DNA from: Membranipora membranacea | Lineage: Eukaryota > Bryozoa > Gymnolaemata > Cheilostomatida > Membraniporidae | DNA: 64,000 nucleotides | Direction of reading: 5' to 3' | Assembly: GCA_914767715.1 (NCBI GenBank) | Contig: OU612070.1 | Coordinates: 19,396,025 to 19,460,024, forward strand | In this document: piece by piece, positions 1 to 18,900 of the stretch | Layout: each line of letters begins with the position of its first letter | Numbering within the stretch: position 1 is the first letter of the stretch | Made by a program: the position numbers and the translations under genes | Notes under the pieces: model-generated | Told to the model about the DNA's origin: nothing | Databases searched by the model: none | Seen by the model: only the letters and a program-made list of their open reading frames with translations

Positions 1-471
1 CCGATAAGTAAAGCAATGATGTGAGATTGGAAATGAAGGCTTCTGCTAACAATATCCAACTTCTTCATACCTTCACCTTTGTATAAAAGATTGTAACGAT
101 CTTGTTAAGGTCTTTGCCTTCTTCTGTGTTTCGGTTTTCCATGGTTTCTTTGTGATATTACTTGATAAAGCTCTGGTCCCAAATCTAGTCCTATCCTGCA
201 CAAAACATTGTGAAATACCAGGCTAAAACTTAAAAGTTCTTTGGGGCCATGAATTCGGCAAAACATTATCTGTGAATTGCGGTTTATCCTTTTAGCTGCT
301 GTGTTTGAGTGTCTGTTAAGTTTTAGTTAGTTAAGTGCATATATTTTACAGGTTAGCTAAAAATTACAACCCTCATCACCATCTCAAGACAAAAAATATA
401 AAACTCCTGGTTATATCTGCAAGCTGCATATGTATATGTGTGTATTTTTATCATTCACTTTTATTCTTCAG
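1..471. other. Probable intron of the kinase gene, no exon seen
   Basis: No convincing exon or RNA gene is visible here. The stretch ends in a pyrimidine-rich tract and AG that serve as the acceptor of the first visible kinase exon. Exons for the C1/C2 regulatory domains expected in this family are not seen and are presumably upstream of the window. Confidence 0.5.
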
Positions 472-8399
<7,928 letters not shown>

Positions 8400-9530
8400 G
8401 ACACTTCAGAAGATCTGACGAAGTGCTCCTACCTAAGGTGTGACAGATGGCAGGCAGTGCCCCTCACTCATCTGTGACTGTGACAGGTAGCAAACAGTGC
8501 CCCTTTCTCAGCTGTGACAGTTAGCTGGCAGTGCTCCTTCCTCATGTTTGACAGGTGGCAGGCAGTGCTCTCACATGTCAATACACAATGACGATTTAAC
8601 AAAACCTCTATAAGTTTCTCTCTACTTCAGCAGGGAACTGTTTAGATCTGACTGTTTTACTCACTGCATAATCATCATATTTGTTTGTTCCCTCTGACTG
8701 CTACCCCCTCGTTAATTCTGGTTATCACACCCCCTTATAAAAATATCCAAAGCAAATGTTGAATATCTCTTGTTTTCTCTGCGGCGTCTTAATGTCCCCT
8801 TGTTCAGTATATGTTGTATATGTTCTGTACATGTCCCCCTCCCACCCCTATGTGATCTGTACATGACCGGTATGCAACACATCACTCATGTCTTTTGACA
8901 TCAAATCCTCACCTCCGCCAAGTATTGTCCTTCCCCTACACAGCTGATTATAACACTGACCATTTTAGAAAAAAGTGTCTTTGACCTTGTTAGCAAAGTC
9001 CTTGACCTTGTTAGCAAGTGTCCTTGACTCTTGAACCTTGACCTTGTTTATCAAACTGAGCTTTAGCTGTCTCCTTCCCTATCATGACACGAGTGCAACT
9101 TTTGCTTTCCTCAAGCAAAGCCGACCCAGCTAGTCATTTATACAAGAATTTTAGGCAAAGATGTTTTACCACTTACTTTTTTTCCTTCAGTCTCCCCTTG
9201 TGATTATTACATGTCTACAAATGTCTGAGGCCTTGTCTGTGGGTATTTTATTAGCATTTTAAATCTATATTTTTTTCTTTTTTCTGCTCATTGTATAACG
9301 AAATTTTGCCCATGATGTGTTTTTTCTTACCCCTGTTTATTGTTGTTTTTATTGTAGTTTTGTATGAATGTTATTACTACACCTATTGCTGGTTTTTATC
9401 TATATTATCATACAGGGTAACTTCTTGTATTATATTTTCACTGTATAGATTGTATGCGTCTTATGTCAGCCAATGTAATAGTATATAATGAATATGATTC
9501 ACTACAAAGAGGTAATAAAGTGCGACTGAG
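8400..9530 (+). other. Probable 3' UTR of the kinase gene
   Basis: This follows the kinase stop codon. It contains degenerate repeats of a GACAGGTAGC/GCAGTGCCCCT motif at about 8440-8570 and a canonical AATAAA poly(A) signal at 9514-9519. No long coding frame with recognisable homology is seen. The UTR end is inferred from the signal only. Confidence 0.5.
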
Positions 9531-10811
9531 ATGTTAGATTCAATCTTTTTCACTCTTTCAATTTGAATTGTATCCCAACTCTCAAACTTATATCATTAGT
9601 AACACATACAGTTAGCCTGCTTTAATTTTATGCTCGACCATCTTATTTTTAGCACTGTCTTTAGCTACAGGCACCGACTATTGAGTTTGGTCTAAAAGTT
9701 GCCTCTCTTAGTTGAACATTCCAATTCTCTAATGTCCTACGTTTACGAATTGGAACATTATTACAAATTTCCCGCTGTAAATTAGGGCCAGGTTAAAATT
9801 AATTGCATTTCAATGCCTATATTCTGAACCTTAGCTGTCTCAGAACAGCCTAGGGTGTAATATACGTTAGCAAGAAGTCGGCATCAATGTTTGTGTACCT
9901 AGTATGAGCTTTACCCATAGATTTAAAAACTGTTTTTAAATCTATGGCTTTACCATACTTCATGTCTTTAACGGCAACCTACATCATTCATGATTACGAG
10001 AGCTAATGAGTGCCGGTGAGAAATTCTGCTTCAGAGTCAAAGAAAAAGAGAAAGACAGCACAGAAAGTATAATGATAATGTGATATTAATTTTATTGCTG
10101 TGGTTTATTGGACACATGTGACTAAAGAGAAAATAATAGCTATGGAGACAGAAAGACGGCACAAAAAAAGTATAGAGATTATGGTTGGTAAGTTCTAGAG
10201 GGTAAAAGTATGACATAAATAGTAAAGTGATGATAGGTATTTATTTTACCTAAATGTACTCCTGATGTACTCCTTGACAAAAAAACAATTTTCAACAAAT
10301 TCACTCCACTAATTTGAACATTTAGTTTGATATATGCATGGTCTTAAATGTGCATACATCATGATCAGCATTGTCATATATGTTTACAAGGTGGCAAGAA
10401 TAAATATCCTCTGATGCACAGTTTAAGGCTATGTATTTGGTATCAAAAAATTTGAACTTATTACGCATCAGTTAAAATACTCGGCCCCCTAGATCTCACA
10501 GATCTTATGATTGTTCCAACTGCCAAATTGTCATCTCCCAAAAGGTCTCGGCTTACCTTTTAGGGAACATTAACTCAGCCAGTTCTTTAATTTCAAACCA
10601 TTTCGGTTTCTCCAAAGCGCAGCTAAAACTCTGCCAATTCGGCCTTTTGGCAAATTCTTAACTGAACTTCTTTAGTTGAGAAACTGGGAAATATCATAGA
10701 TGCTCTGTGGAAAGCGAAGTTTGGACCAGATATTGTGTTGGTAGTAACACTAGCAAAGGAAGTGAAACAAGTTCAAATATTTTGACACCAATTACATAAC
10801 CTTACTTTGAA
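9531..10811. other. Intergenic region between convergent kinase and HMG genes
   Basis: The plus-strand kinase and minus-strand HMG gene converge here. Apart from the hairpin at 9915-9947, I see no gene. The part from about 10240 on is shared in inverted orientation with about 41520-42305. Confidence 0.5.
9915..9947. repeat. Perfect short hairpin (CCATAGA family)
   Basis: CCATAGATTTAAAAAC is followed, after one base, by its exact reverse complement ending TCTATGG. Similar CCATAGAC...GTCTATGG hairpins occur at about 55828-55857 and 58551-58586. Confidence 0.7.
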
Positions 10812-13143
10812 TTATCTCCTCCTGCCGTTATCTCTCCTTGCTGTACTCTTACTCTTACTTTTAGCCCTGACACTTGTACTCTTTGACGAATTCCTCCGAT
10901 CAGTTTTGGAGTCCCTGCTTGGGGCCTTAGTTTTTGTGTCCGGTATCTTTTTCGTATTCTTATTGCCCTTTACACTTCCACTCGATAACTTAGATGATTT
11001 CTGGTTTACTTTTGAGGTCTTAGTTGGTTTATCCTTTTTGGTTGCTGGTGTGTTTTTGGTTGATGACTTCTTCTGTTTTTGCTACAAGCGTACCGAAAAG
11101 GGTCATCAATGGAATCAGCAGACTTACAATTAATAATTGGGTGGTTGATAATGTACTGCCACTCACTCCCTAACTCGCAATGGAGCCGTCTGAGAACTTA
11201 GACTAAATAGTAACCAAAGTTTTCTGCAAACAATAACTTATTATTGGGCAGTCTGTCACATATTATTGTAGTGTTGTTCATATCAACTGAGTTGGAGTGT
11301 TAGTCAAAGATACTTATCACATAAAGTACTGTACTCACTTTGTATTTTGCCAAATCCTTATTAAATTTAGCACTTCTTTTTTGTGCTTCTTCAGTGTACG
11401 GCGCCAATTGTCGTGTGGATAGCGACTGCCATACTTGAGCGCCTGAAAAAGGATAACAATGAGCATTCAAGAACAATGATGTGTCATCTGATTATTTCAT
11501 CCAAGAAAAGACTCAAAAGAAAATTAAGTTTTCTCTTATTGTGTGACTGATAACTAATTTACTGCTATAAGTAATATTTACTGTGAGGATCAGAGTTGGA
11601 AAAGAGGTTATCCAGCAATGCTGGTCCGTCACCTTAAACCACTGCTGCCGCAGGTGGGCTTTGCCCAGCAGAGCCACCAGTCAAAAATTTTAAAAGAGAG
11701 TTGTGGCATCAAAACCTCTAGCCAGTAGCTTTGCATGGAGTTATATGAGCTCTCAAAATGTAGAGAGTATCTTCTTCCCCAGCCACCCGCCATTAGTGAT
11801 GACATAAGTTGACCCTGACCAAACAGGTGCCTTTAAAATCTAGCTGAGATCCAACACTTTTATTATTGTTGGATCTCAGCTAGATTTTAAAGGCACCTGA
11901 TTGGTCAACAACAACATTTGTCATCACCAATGGTGGATGGCTGGGGAAGAAGATACTCCCTACATTTTGAGAGCTCATATAACTCCATGCAAAGCTACTG
12001 GCTAGCTGCTTTGATGCCACAACTCTCTATTTAAATTTTTGACTGGCGGCTCTGCTGGGCAAAGCCCAGCTGTGTCAGCAGTGGTTAAAGGGGGCTGTGC
12101 CTGGTGAGATATCATTCTCTTTCGAACTACCAGTATATATATAATATTTTCTCACCTCTAGACACCATCTCTGTGACATCATATCCTTTCTTAGAATTCT
12201 GCCGTCGGTAATCTGACATAAATAGCATGTAGGCAGTCAATGGCTTTTTAGGCCTGTTAGGGTCCTTTAAGTTGGTCCTCACTGCGTCTTGTTCTGACCT
12301 CTCCTTTCTCGGTAGAGACATTCTCCTTTCCTATAAGTCATAATCATATTCACTAGCTTTACCAGATATGATATGGATAAGAAATGGAGCATTCTTAAAG
12401 CGGTATATTTGTAAAATGGTAGATGTGTGCAGCTGCTGTTTTAGATGAAATCCCTGATTGGCTATCGTCCCATGCTATCATACCTGACCATTCACAGACA
12501 TCATACAGTGTGATGATAGATTTCAAACTAAACTGTATTATATTTGAATACCTTATACTTCTTTATCGCGATGTCGTACTTCTTTTTTAGCTTCATTGAC
12601 GCTCTTTCATATGGATGGCGGTCTCTAGATGGTAATTTTTTCCATGCAGCCCCGCCCCTCTTTACCATCTCTGTGTTGCTGTATCTTGAGGAATTCCTTT
12701 TGCGAAACTCCCCAAGAAAAATTAGGAATGAGGACATATATCTAAAAGCATAATTATTTGCAATTAGTTTCAAGTAATAATAATAATAATAATGATACAT
12801 TTATTGTCAGCAACAATTCATCATCTCTAATGTTTTTCTTTAGATAGGATGCCTACCAATCACATACTGCAGAGTCTTCTTCCAGCAGCATTTCAACCAC
12901 TGTGGTGTGATTTTTTTTATCGCAACAATAAGTAAATTAATGACAACAAGCAGTAATTGCTAAGAAGTAGAGAGAATGCTCTTTCTTGCAGTACATCTAT
13001 TCAAGCTATCATGAACACTCGCATAAGTTTGGGTTCCCCTGAAGTCACGGGAATCTAACCAATACCAGGCACCTCTAACATCAGGTCATATTTATTATAA
13101 CTAACCTCTTTGGTCTTTCCGCGTCTCTTTTGGTTCTTGCCAT
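10812..13143 (-). CDS. Tandem HMG-box protein with basic Lys/Ser-rich tail
   Basis: Chromatin or DNA-bending protein with two HMG boxes. Minus-strand exons 13143-13106, 12741-12552, 12330-12156, 11442-11339 and 11081-10812 join in phase to give 258 residues. The start MARTKRDAERPKR is a 38-base first exon, and the same start is seen in the duplicate at 39408. Box 1 spans about residues 11-76 (MSSFLIFLGEFRKRN, AAWKKLPSRDRHPYE). Box 2 spans about 99-169 (RPKKPLTAYMLFMSDYRR, GAQVWQSLS). Residues 170-258 are rich in Lys, Ser and Arg (RAKSKSKSTARRDNGRRR), unlike the acidic tail of vertebrate HMGB proteins. Two boxes plus a basic tail recall TFAM, but no clear mitochondrial presequence is present. 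Nuclear HMGB-like versus TFAM-like is undecided. A foldback element sits in the intron between exons 3 and 4. Confidence 0.88.
11605..12110. mobile_element. Foldback MITE in HMG-gene intron
   Basis: A long imperfect palindrome centred near 11860. TGGATCTCAGCTAGATTTTA at the centre-right is the reverse complement of the centre-left, and the arms continue through GGCTGGGGAAGAAGATACTC, CTCCATGCAAAGCTACTGGC and GGCAAAGCCCAGC to both ends. No coding capacity is seen. It lies between HMG exons 12330-12156 and 11442-11339. Confidence 0.85.
12773..12795. repeat. (TAA)n microsatellite
   Basis: A short run of TAA units just upstream of the second HMG exon on the minus strand. Confidence 0.8.
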
Positions 13144-13147
13144 CTTT

Positions 13148-13312
13148 AGAAGTTTGATTTAGGAGAAGTTTGATTTAGGAGAAGTTTGATTTTGGAGAAG
13201 TTTGATTTTGGAGAAGTTTGATTTAGAAGAAGTTTGATTGAGGAGATGTTTGATTTAGGAGAAGGTTGATTTAGAAGAAGTTTGATTTAGAAGAAGTTTG
13301 CTTTAGGAGAAG
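13148..13312. repeat. 16-bp minisatellite next to HMG start codon
   Basis: About ten copies of AGAAGTTTGATTTAGG with single-base variants. The array begins 4 bases upstream (minus-strand sense) of the HMG ATG at 13143, so if the transcript starts further upstream the repeat forms its 5' leader. The duplicate HMG locus at 39408 lacks the array, so it arose or was lost after the duplication. Confidence 0.9.
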
Positions 13313-13790
13313 TAGAGGAGAAAGGAGAAGGGCACAGCTGTCTCAGATAACAAATAAAGGTGGAATGACAACTAACTCAATCTAGTGCACATTTGATAAT
13401 GATGTCACGAGTTACTGTGTTTTAGAGTATAATGAATTGGAAAAATGTCTGTTATTTTGTCTGGCTTCATTTCTAAATCTCTCATAATGGGCTCCTGTTA
13501 TATAGTTTATTACTGCCGATCAAAGTCAATGACAAATAAGACCATGCATAAATAATTAAATAAAAACAAAGCAGTCAGGTGTATTTAGGAAGCCAAGATA
13601 GAACCTTTTTTGTTAGTCAACCAAATAAATTGTCTAATAGAAATATGTTTTATGCTGATCAATCATTTTTGGGAAATTTAACTTTGCAGTATTTGTCTCA
13701 AAGCCATTTAGGACAAGTCAGTGTAAGAATTTTGTACATCTAATTAATAGTCAGGATTTCAGATCATATAGCGGTGAATGAGCTTAAAGG

Positions 13791-14042
13791 CTATCATTAA
13801 CTGTGAAAAGAAGAAGGACTCTTCAGTATTTCCCCAGCACTTGACTTACTTATTGGATGATAAAACACAAGCTATTTTGAGATGGCCTGCCTTTGACCTT
13901 GACAAGGAATTACCTTCTCTTTTCAGTATACTCTACAGTCATGACAATAGAAGGCAACTCCTAAAATTACGCAAATTCTAAATTAATATAATTACGCAAA
14001 TTATTACGCGTAATACGGCAATTACGCAAATTCACAAACCCG
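13791..14042 (+). repeat. Dispersed repeat, copy 1 (TTACGCAAATT family)
   Basis: An about 250-bp sequence that recurs at 38238-38489, apparently identical where I compared it, and as both arms of the palindrome at 25496-26118. It ends in several copies of ATTACGCAAATT around ATTACGCGTAAT, then ACAAACCCG. Its open frame is incidental and recurs only because the repeat does. Confidence 0.85.
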
Positions 14043-14473
14043 CTGTTAGTGTGCTGTGTTGATAGAAATTCCTCAACAACTTTAGCTAAATAGGTCACGC
14101 ATCAATATCTTTGTTGACTACACACAGTATCCTAGTGGATGCGGTTATGTCTATATGGCCAATGTTTTATAATCTTTGACGAGGCTCTCCCCACACAAAA
14201 TAACGCATTGCTGTCAAAACAAATTATTGCGGCTCATAATAAATTACCTCATCGATGATTGCAAAATATGCTCATCGGAATGCTCATGCTATTTTTATGC
14301 TCATCGTATAAACATCCATGACCATAGAATGATACAAGCCCCAATTCACAAAGCCAGAGTTAGTTTATTAGCGACAATCAATTTGTCTAATATTACTCAA
14401 CACACGTTATTAAATTTACATCCTCAGTTTTGGGCAAAATATTTCGATGGCAATAATGTCGTCAGATAACTGA

Positions 14474-14670
14474 TGTTATATAAGTGACGAATCTGTTGAT
14501 TCAGAAAATAAAGCTTCTGGGGCCATTCTAGAGGAATGGGGCAGGCAACTGATGGTGAAGGAATGTGTTTCTTCACAAGAACTGACCGTGGAGGATATGC
14601 ATGCAGAGGTAGGCTTGTTTCTCAAGCGGAATGACAATAATATTTCAATGGACATAATTGATGACAAATA
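14474..14670 (+). other. Open segment of unknown nature, possible exon
   Basis: An open frame with exon-like composition (GAILEEWGRQLMVKECV) runs from 14474 to a stop at about 14670. It contains a possible donor GAG|GTAGGC at 14608/14609. It could be a 5' exon of the OTU-transposase gene or a fragment of another element. I could not connect it in phase to the next exon (15948), which needs a phase-2 partner. Confidence 0.25.
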
Positions 14671-14876
14671 GATTTTGATTTACATAACCAGCAAAAATTT
14701 GTGTCTTGGTTGATGTTTTGTGTTCTGGCCATTTTTAACAAAATATCAAGAATCTTTCCCACAGTTAACCGCAGCACAGTATTTTTCGGATTTACCTCAG
14801 CTCGCCATCTACCCAGCACATTATTTAGAATTTCATCATCACATAGAATTTTTGTCTGCTGATAAAGTTTCATCAA
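14622..14876 (-). other. Minus-strand ORF with weak death-fold-like pattern
   Basis: An 84-residue frame with amphipathic segments around ILNNVLGRWRAEVNP and VGKILDILLKMAR, a spacing loosely like death-domain helices with a conserved Trp. No neighbouring exon was found. It overlaps the plus-strand open segment at 14474-14670, so at most one is coding. It may be chance. Confidence 0.2.
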
Positions 14877-15175
14877 TTAAAAATCTCCAATTATAAATAT
14901 ACAATGGATGGCAAACAGCAGGTCCTCAGTAAAGTTCACACATTTATACATAAGGCATACTATAAGCTTGTCAGTTTCAAGAATATGAGAACAGTAACAC
15001 AGTTAATGTCTAAAGCTTTATTTAAAGTCTAAAGCTATAACAAATTTAAATGCTAATGTCTAAAAATTCTTGATCTCCTTTCCCGTGCAGCCGATGACTC
15101 AGCTATCGCTGGATTATTTTATTATCTGACCTGCGGCTTACCTCAGTTTATAGTATGTGTCATTTATTCTCAATC

Positions 15176-15177
<2 letters not shown>

Positions 15178-15208
<31 letters not shown>
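15178..15208. repeat. (CA)n microsatellite
   Basis: An uninterrupted CA dinucleotide run of about 15 units. Confidence 0.95.
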
Positions 15209-15210
<2 letters not shown>

Positions 15211-15232
15211 CGTGCTTGTTGTAACATAAAAT

Positions 15233-15295
15233 CACAGAGTAAGGATATATTTATCCTTACTCTGTGGATATATCCTTGCCATCCTTACTCTGTGA
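15233..15295. repeat. Short hairpin with extra arm copy
   Basis: CACAGAGTAAGGATA is followed by its reverse complement TATCCTTACTCTGTG, then a further copy of CCTTACTCTGTG about 20 bases later. Confidence 0.7.
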
Positions 15296-15624
15296 TAAAA
15301 TTCCAAGTTTGTTTGCTGAGCCAGTGGTTTTCAGTGGAGTATTGTATTCAATGGGGCCTTTCATAGAATACCTTACTACACAATATAGCCTTAGTTTGGT
15401 GCTCTGTGTTGACCTACATTTGCAGAAATCACACAAATAAGCTGACTTTTTAGACCATCATATCTCAAATTTGGGGATGGGGATGCCAGTGCCCTTCCAT
15501 GAGGTGGCAATTGAGATATGGGTGCATAGGCTCATAGTGGAAAATGAAAATCAGCACCATGGATTTTCCGCTGTATTGAATACAAGATAGCTCTGTTTGT
15601 TTTGCTTTTACGATAGGCTGATCA

Positions 15625-15806
15625 CTCAAACAGCTCTCTGACGTCACAAAACGTTAGCCTGGCTTGATGTGAGCGTTTTCGGGAAGGCCTCTACTGTGAT
15701 AGATATAAAATGCACTAAGAGTGGACCAATTTTCTAAAGAAGCACATCATTACGGAGCTGAAGAATCAGAGAGTAATTTGATACGTGAATAAAATTGATC
15801 CACCTA
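15625..15806 (+). repeat. Dispersed repeat block, copy A
   Basis: The segment from about CAGCTCTCTGACGTCA through GAGTGGACCAATTTT to CCACCTAG recurs in the same orientation at about 26132-26320, while the exons beside it there are inverted. It is therefore an interspersed repeat rather than part of the gene duplication. Confidence 0.7.
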
Positions 15807-15947
15807 GTTGTTTAAATATATAAAAATATCTGTTATAAAGCACTTGTGTGACTATGATAATGGTTTAAGATTGTCCCATAAAAACACAATTATTATTTCT
15901 TAACCTATTGGGATAATTAAATACCTCTCTACCGATTCCTCTTTTAG

Positions 15948-18900
15948 TGAGGATATGTGTGCAGGATGCCCTATGCTTCTGCCTGGTGATCTGTGTGTCA
16001 CATGTGGAGTTTGTAGGCCAGCATTCTACGGGTAAGTTAAAAAAACAGAAATTGACCACAAGAAAAAAACACAAAGAACCAGCTTGGTCGGTTAAATGAT
16101 GATTCACGATGACCAGGATGCACAACTTTTATATTTCATGAGCAAAGTGTAGATTGATTGTGCAGGCCATGTGCTCAATTTAAAAATCAAATATGAGACA
16201 AATAAAAAGCCATGGATCTGTGAGTTCAATCCGTCGCATATTGTTGTCTTGCTTTAAGTATAAAGCTAATCATCAATCGATGAAGTGCAAACTTACCAGG
16301 TATTTTATGTCATTTTCTGTATAATTTTGTAGGAATCAGAAAAATGTAGAGTCTGCTCTGACAACACAGAGAGATATGCGGTACCTGAACCAGTCTCCTG
16401 TAGGGAACACCAGCCCTGGAAGTAATAAAAGGTGAGAATTAATATTACTCTAATGAATTATTCTATTAAGACTATGGCACAATCCCAGGTAATTTGAGTG
16501 GAGGTTAATGATATCAATTCAAACAAGAAAACAAAATCTAGCCATCAATATCTTGGATTATCAACGTGTTAGTTTGAAAGGTTCATCTAGTTTAAGGTAT
16601 AGTAACGCCTTTTTTTCTTAACGATTAATCATATTATTTCATATACCATCGGAAAGCTTTTGATGTCAGGATAGCAGAAAACCAATTTTCAGCGACGTAA
16701 TATCATGTGATGTAATGTAATCAATCCACATATCATTCTAGTGTTATAGGGATAACTTTCAAACAAATGAAGACAGAACCAATTTTTTTTCTGTCATTGC
16801 TTTCAATACACTCTTAGTTTCAATGTAACTACTAATATTTATACAGCGCACAGTCGTTGATCGTTTTGGGACGTTGTCAAAAAATAGCGAATTTGTGACA
16901 AAGAATCACTTTAAGAAAATGTTTGTTACCATAAATGTGTTTGGGGTGCAACTTTAATATTGTCAAGCCGCTATCACAAGATGTGCTGGATCATATCTAG
17001 GCATCGGGATAACTTCTACAACTATCATATTGGAACAAAAATAAAGCCAAGGACTACCACGTTTGTCTCATAAAAAGACACATTCTAAGGAGTTATTTTT
17101 CCACCGACATAGTATCCACGGTGGTTAATCGGATGCATTATCTTAGCCGTTCACACCTTGTAGTAGCAGGGTGACCAAATTTGAATACCTCCAAACGGCC
17201 AGTTTAAGCTTATTCGTATTTGATGCATCCCTATTTTTACCCAATTATAGTTATGATGTCCCAATTTCGAAAAATGGATAAGTATATATATACCCTAGAA
17301 TAAAAAATTGTGGTCAAATGTATTCTAGAGCAAACATGGGTGTGAATATTGAAAAAATTATGCTTCTATCACCAACAGTTCAAAAGTTAGTATGAAAACA
17401 AGGTTGCATCTTCAGGATTTATGATGGCTGTAACATTGCCATGACCTGACGCAAATAGCTATAAGTTTTTTTAGATCCTGGTGTTGCGAGCTTTCCAATG
17501 ACATAAAGAAAATCATAATTGGTTGGTGTCGTTACTCTACCTTATATATATATATATATACAACAATCCGTATTCTAGCTAAGATAACTATGATAATGTT
17601 TTAAGATTGTCCCAGAAAAACACAATTATTTTTTCTTAACCTATTGGGATAATTAAATACCTCTCTACCGATTCCTCTTTTAGTGAGAATATGTGTGCAG
17701 CATGCCCTATGCTTCTGCCTGGTGATCTGTGTGTCACATGTGGAATTTGTAAGCCAGCATTCTACGGGTAAGTTAACAAAAAACAGAAATTGACTACATG
17801 AAAAAACACAAAGAACCAGCTTGGTCGGTTAAATGAGGATTCATGATGACCAGGAGGCACAACTTTTATATTTCATGAGCAAAGTGTAGATTGATAGTGC
17901 AGGCCATGTGCTCAATTTAAAAAGCAAATATGAGATGAATAAAAAGCCATGCAATTTGGATCTTTGAGTTCAATCCGTCGCATATTGTTGTCTTGCTTTA
18001 AGTATAAAGCTAATCAGCAATCGATGAAGTGCAAACTTACCAGGTATTTTATGTCATTTTCTGTAAAATTTTGTAGGAATCAGGAAAATGTAGTGTCGGC
18101 TCTGACAACACAGAGATATATGCGGTACCTGAACCGGTCTCCTGTAGGGAACACCAGCCCTGGAAGTAATAAAAGGTGAGAATTAATATTACTCTAATGA
18201 TTTATTCTATTTAGACTATGGTACATGGGCAAGTTATTCCAGTCAAGTTTCGAATTTGGACTCTCACAGGTAAGTAGGACTTGGTAGGGGAACTTTCCAT
18301 CTTCATCAACGGTAAGATATGAATACTGATTGGAGATTGATGGCTTAGTAGTATGTGTAATACTAGTGAAATGACAGCACTACAATTTTTTATTCTTCGC
18401 TCTTCTCAAAATATTCATACAATATTCATACTTAACAAAAGCATGAATCCTCCAACACATATTTAATATTTTACGCAGTATATTCTATGCATTTTCAGAA
18501 TGGATGATGTGATGCTAGACCAGCTTGGTGACACTCCTAAGACGAGGTAATGTCTAACATATAAATATTCCTTTGAGTTAGATTAGGAGCAATAAGTAAA
18601 ACTTTATAAACTGAAAACTGGCCCTGCTTTCGAATTTGTGTCCAATAATAACTGTTGTTTCAGAATGGAATGCCAACGACGATGGATCAATCAAGGCTTT
18701 GGCTCATATCAACAACCAAATGATAATTATGAATAGAAGAGACAGGGGCTAGGGGACTAGGGATATATATTATTGCTCTTAAGTCACAGGTACTCAATTT
18801 GTCCATTGTAGACTGAATGACCCAAAGAAAAGAAAGTTGGCTTACGAAATACCATCTGCAACTTTTGATGTCACACCAGTGAGTATTCTGTAACTGTAGT

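Noticed and set aside
10807-11133. 108-residue plus-strand frame, very Leu/Phe-rich
   Set aside because: It is the antisense of the Lys/Ser-rich tail exon of the HMG gene.
13778-13981. 67-residue frame, repeated at 38207-38428
   Set aside because: It lies inside the dispersed TTACGCAAATT repeat; the conservation is due to the repeat, not to coding.
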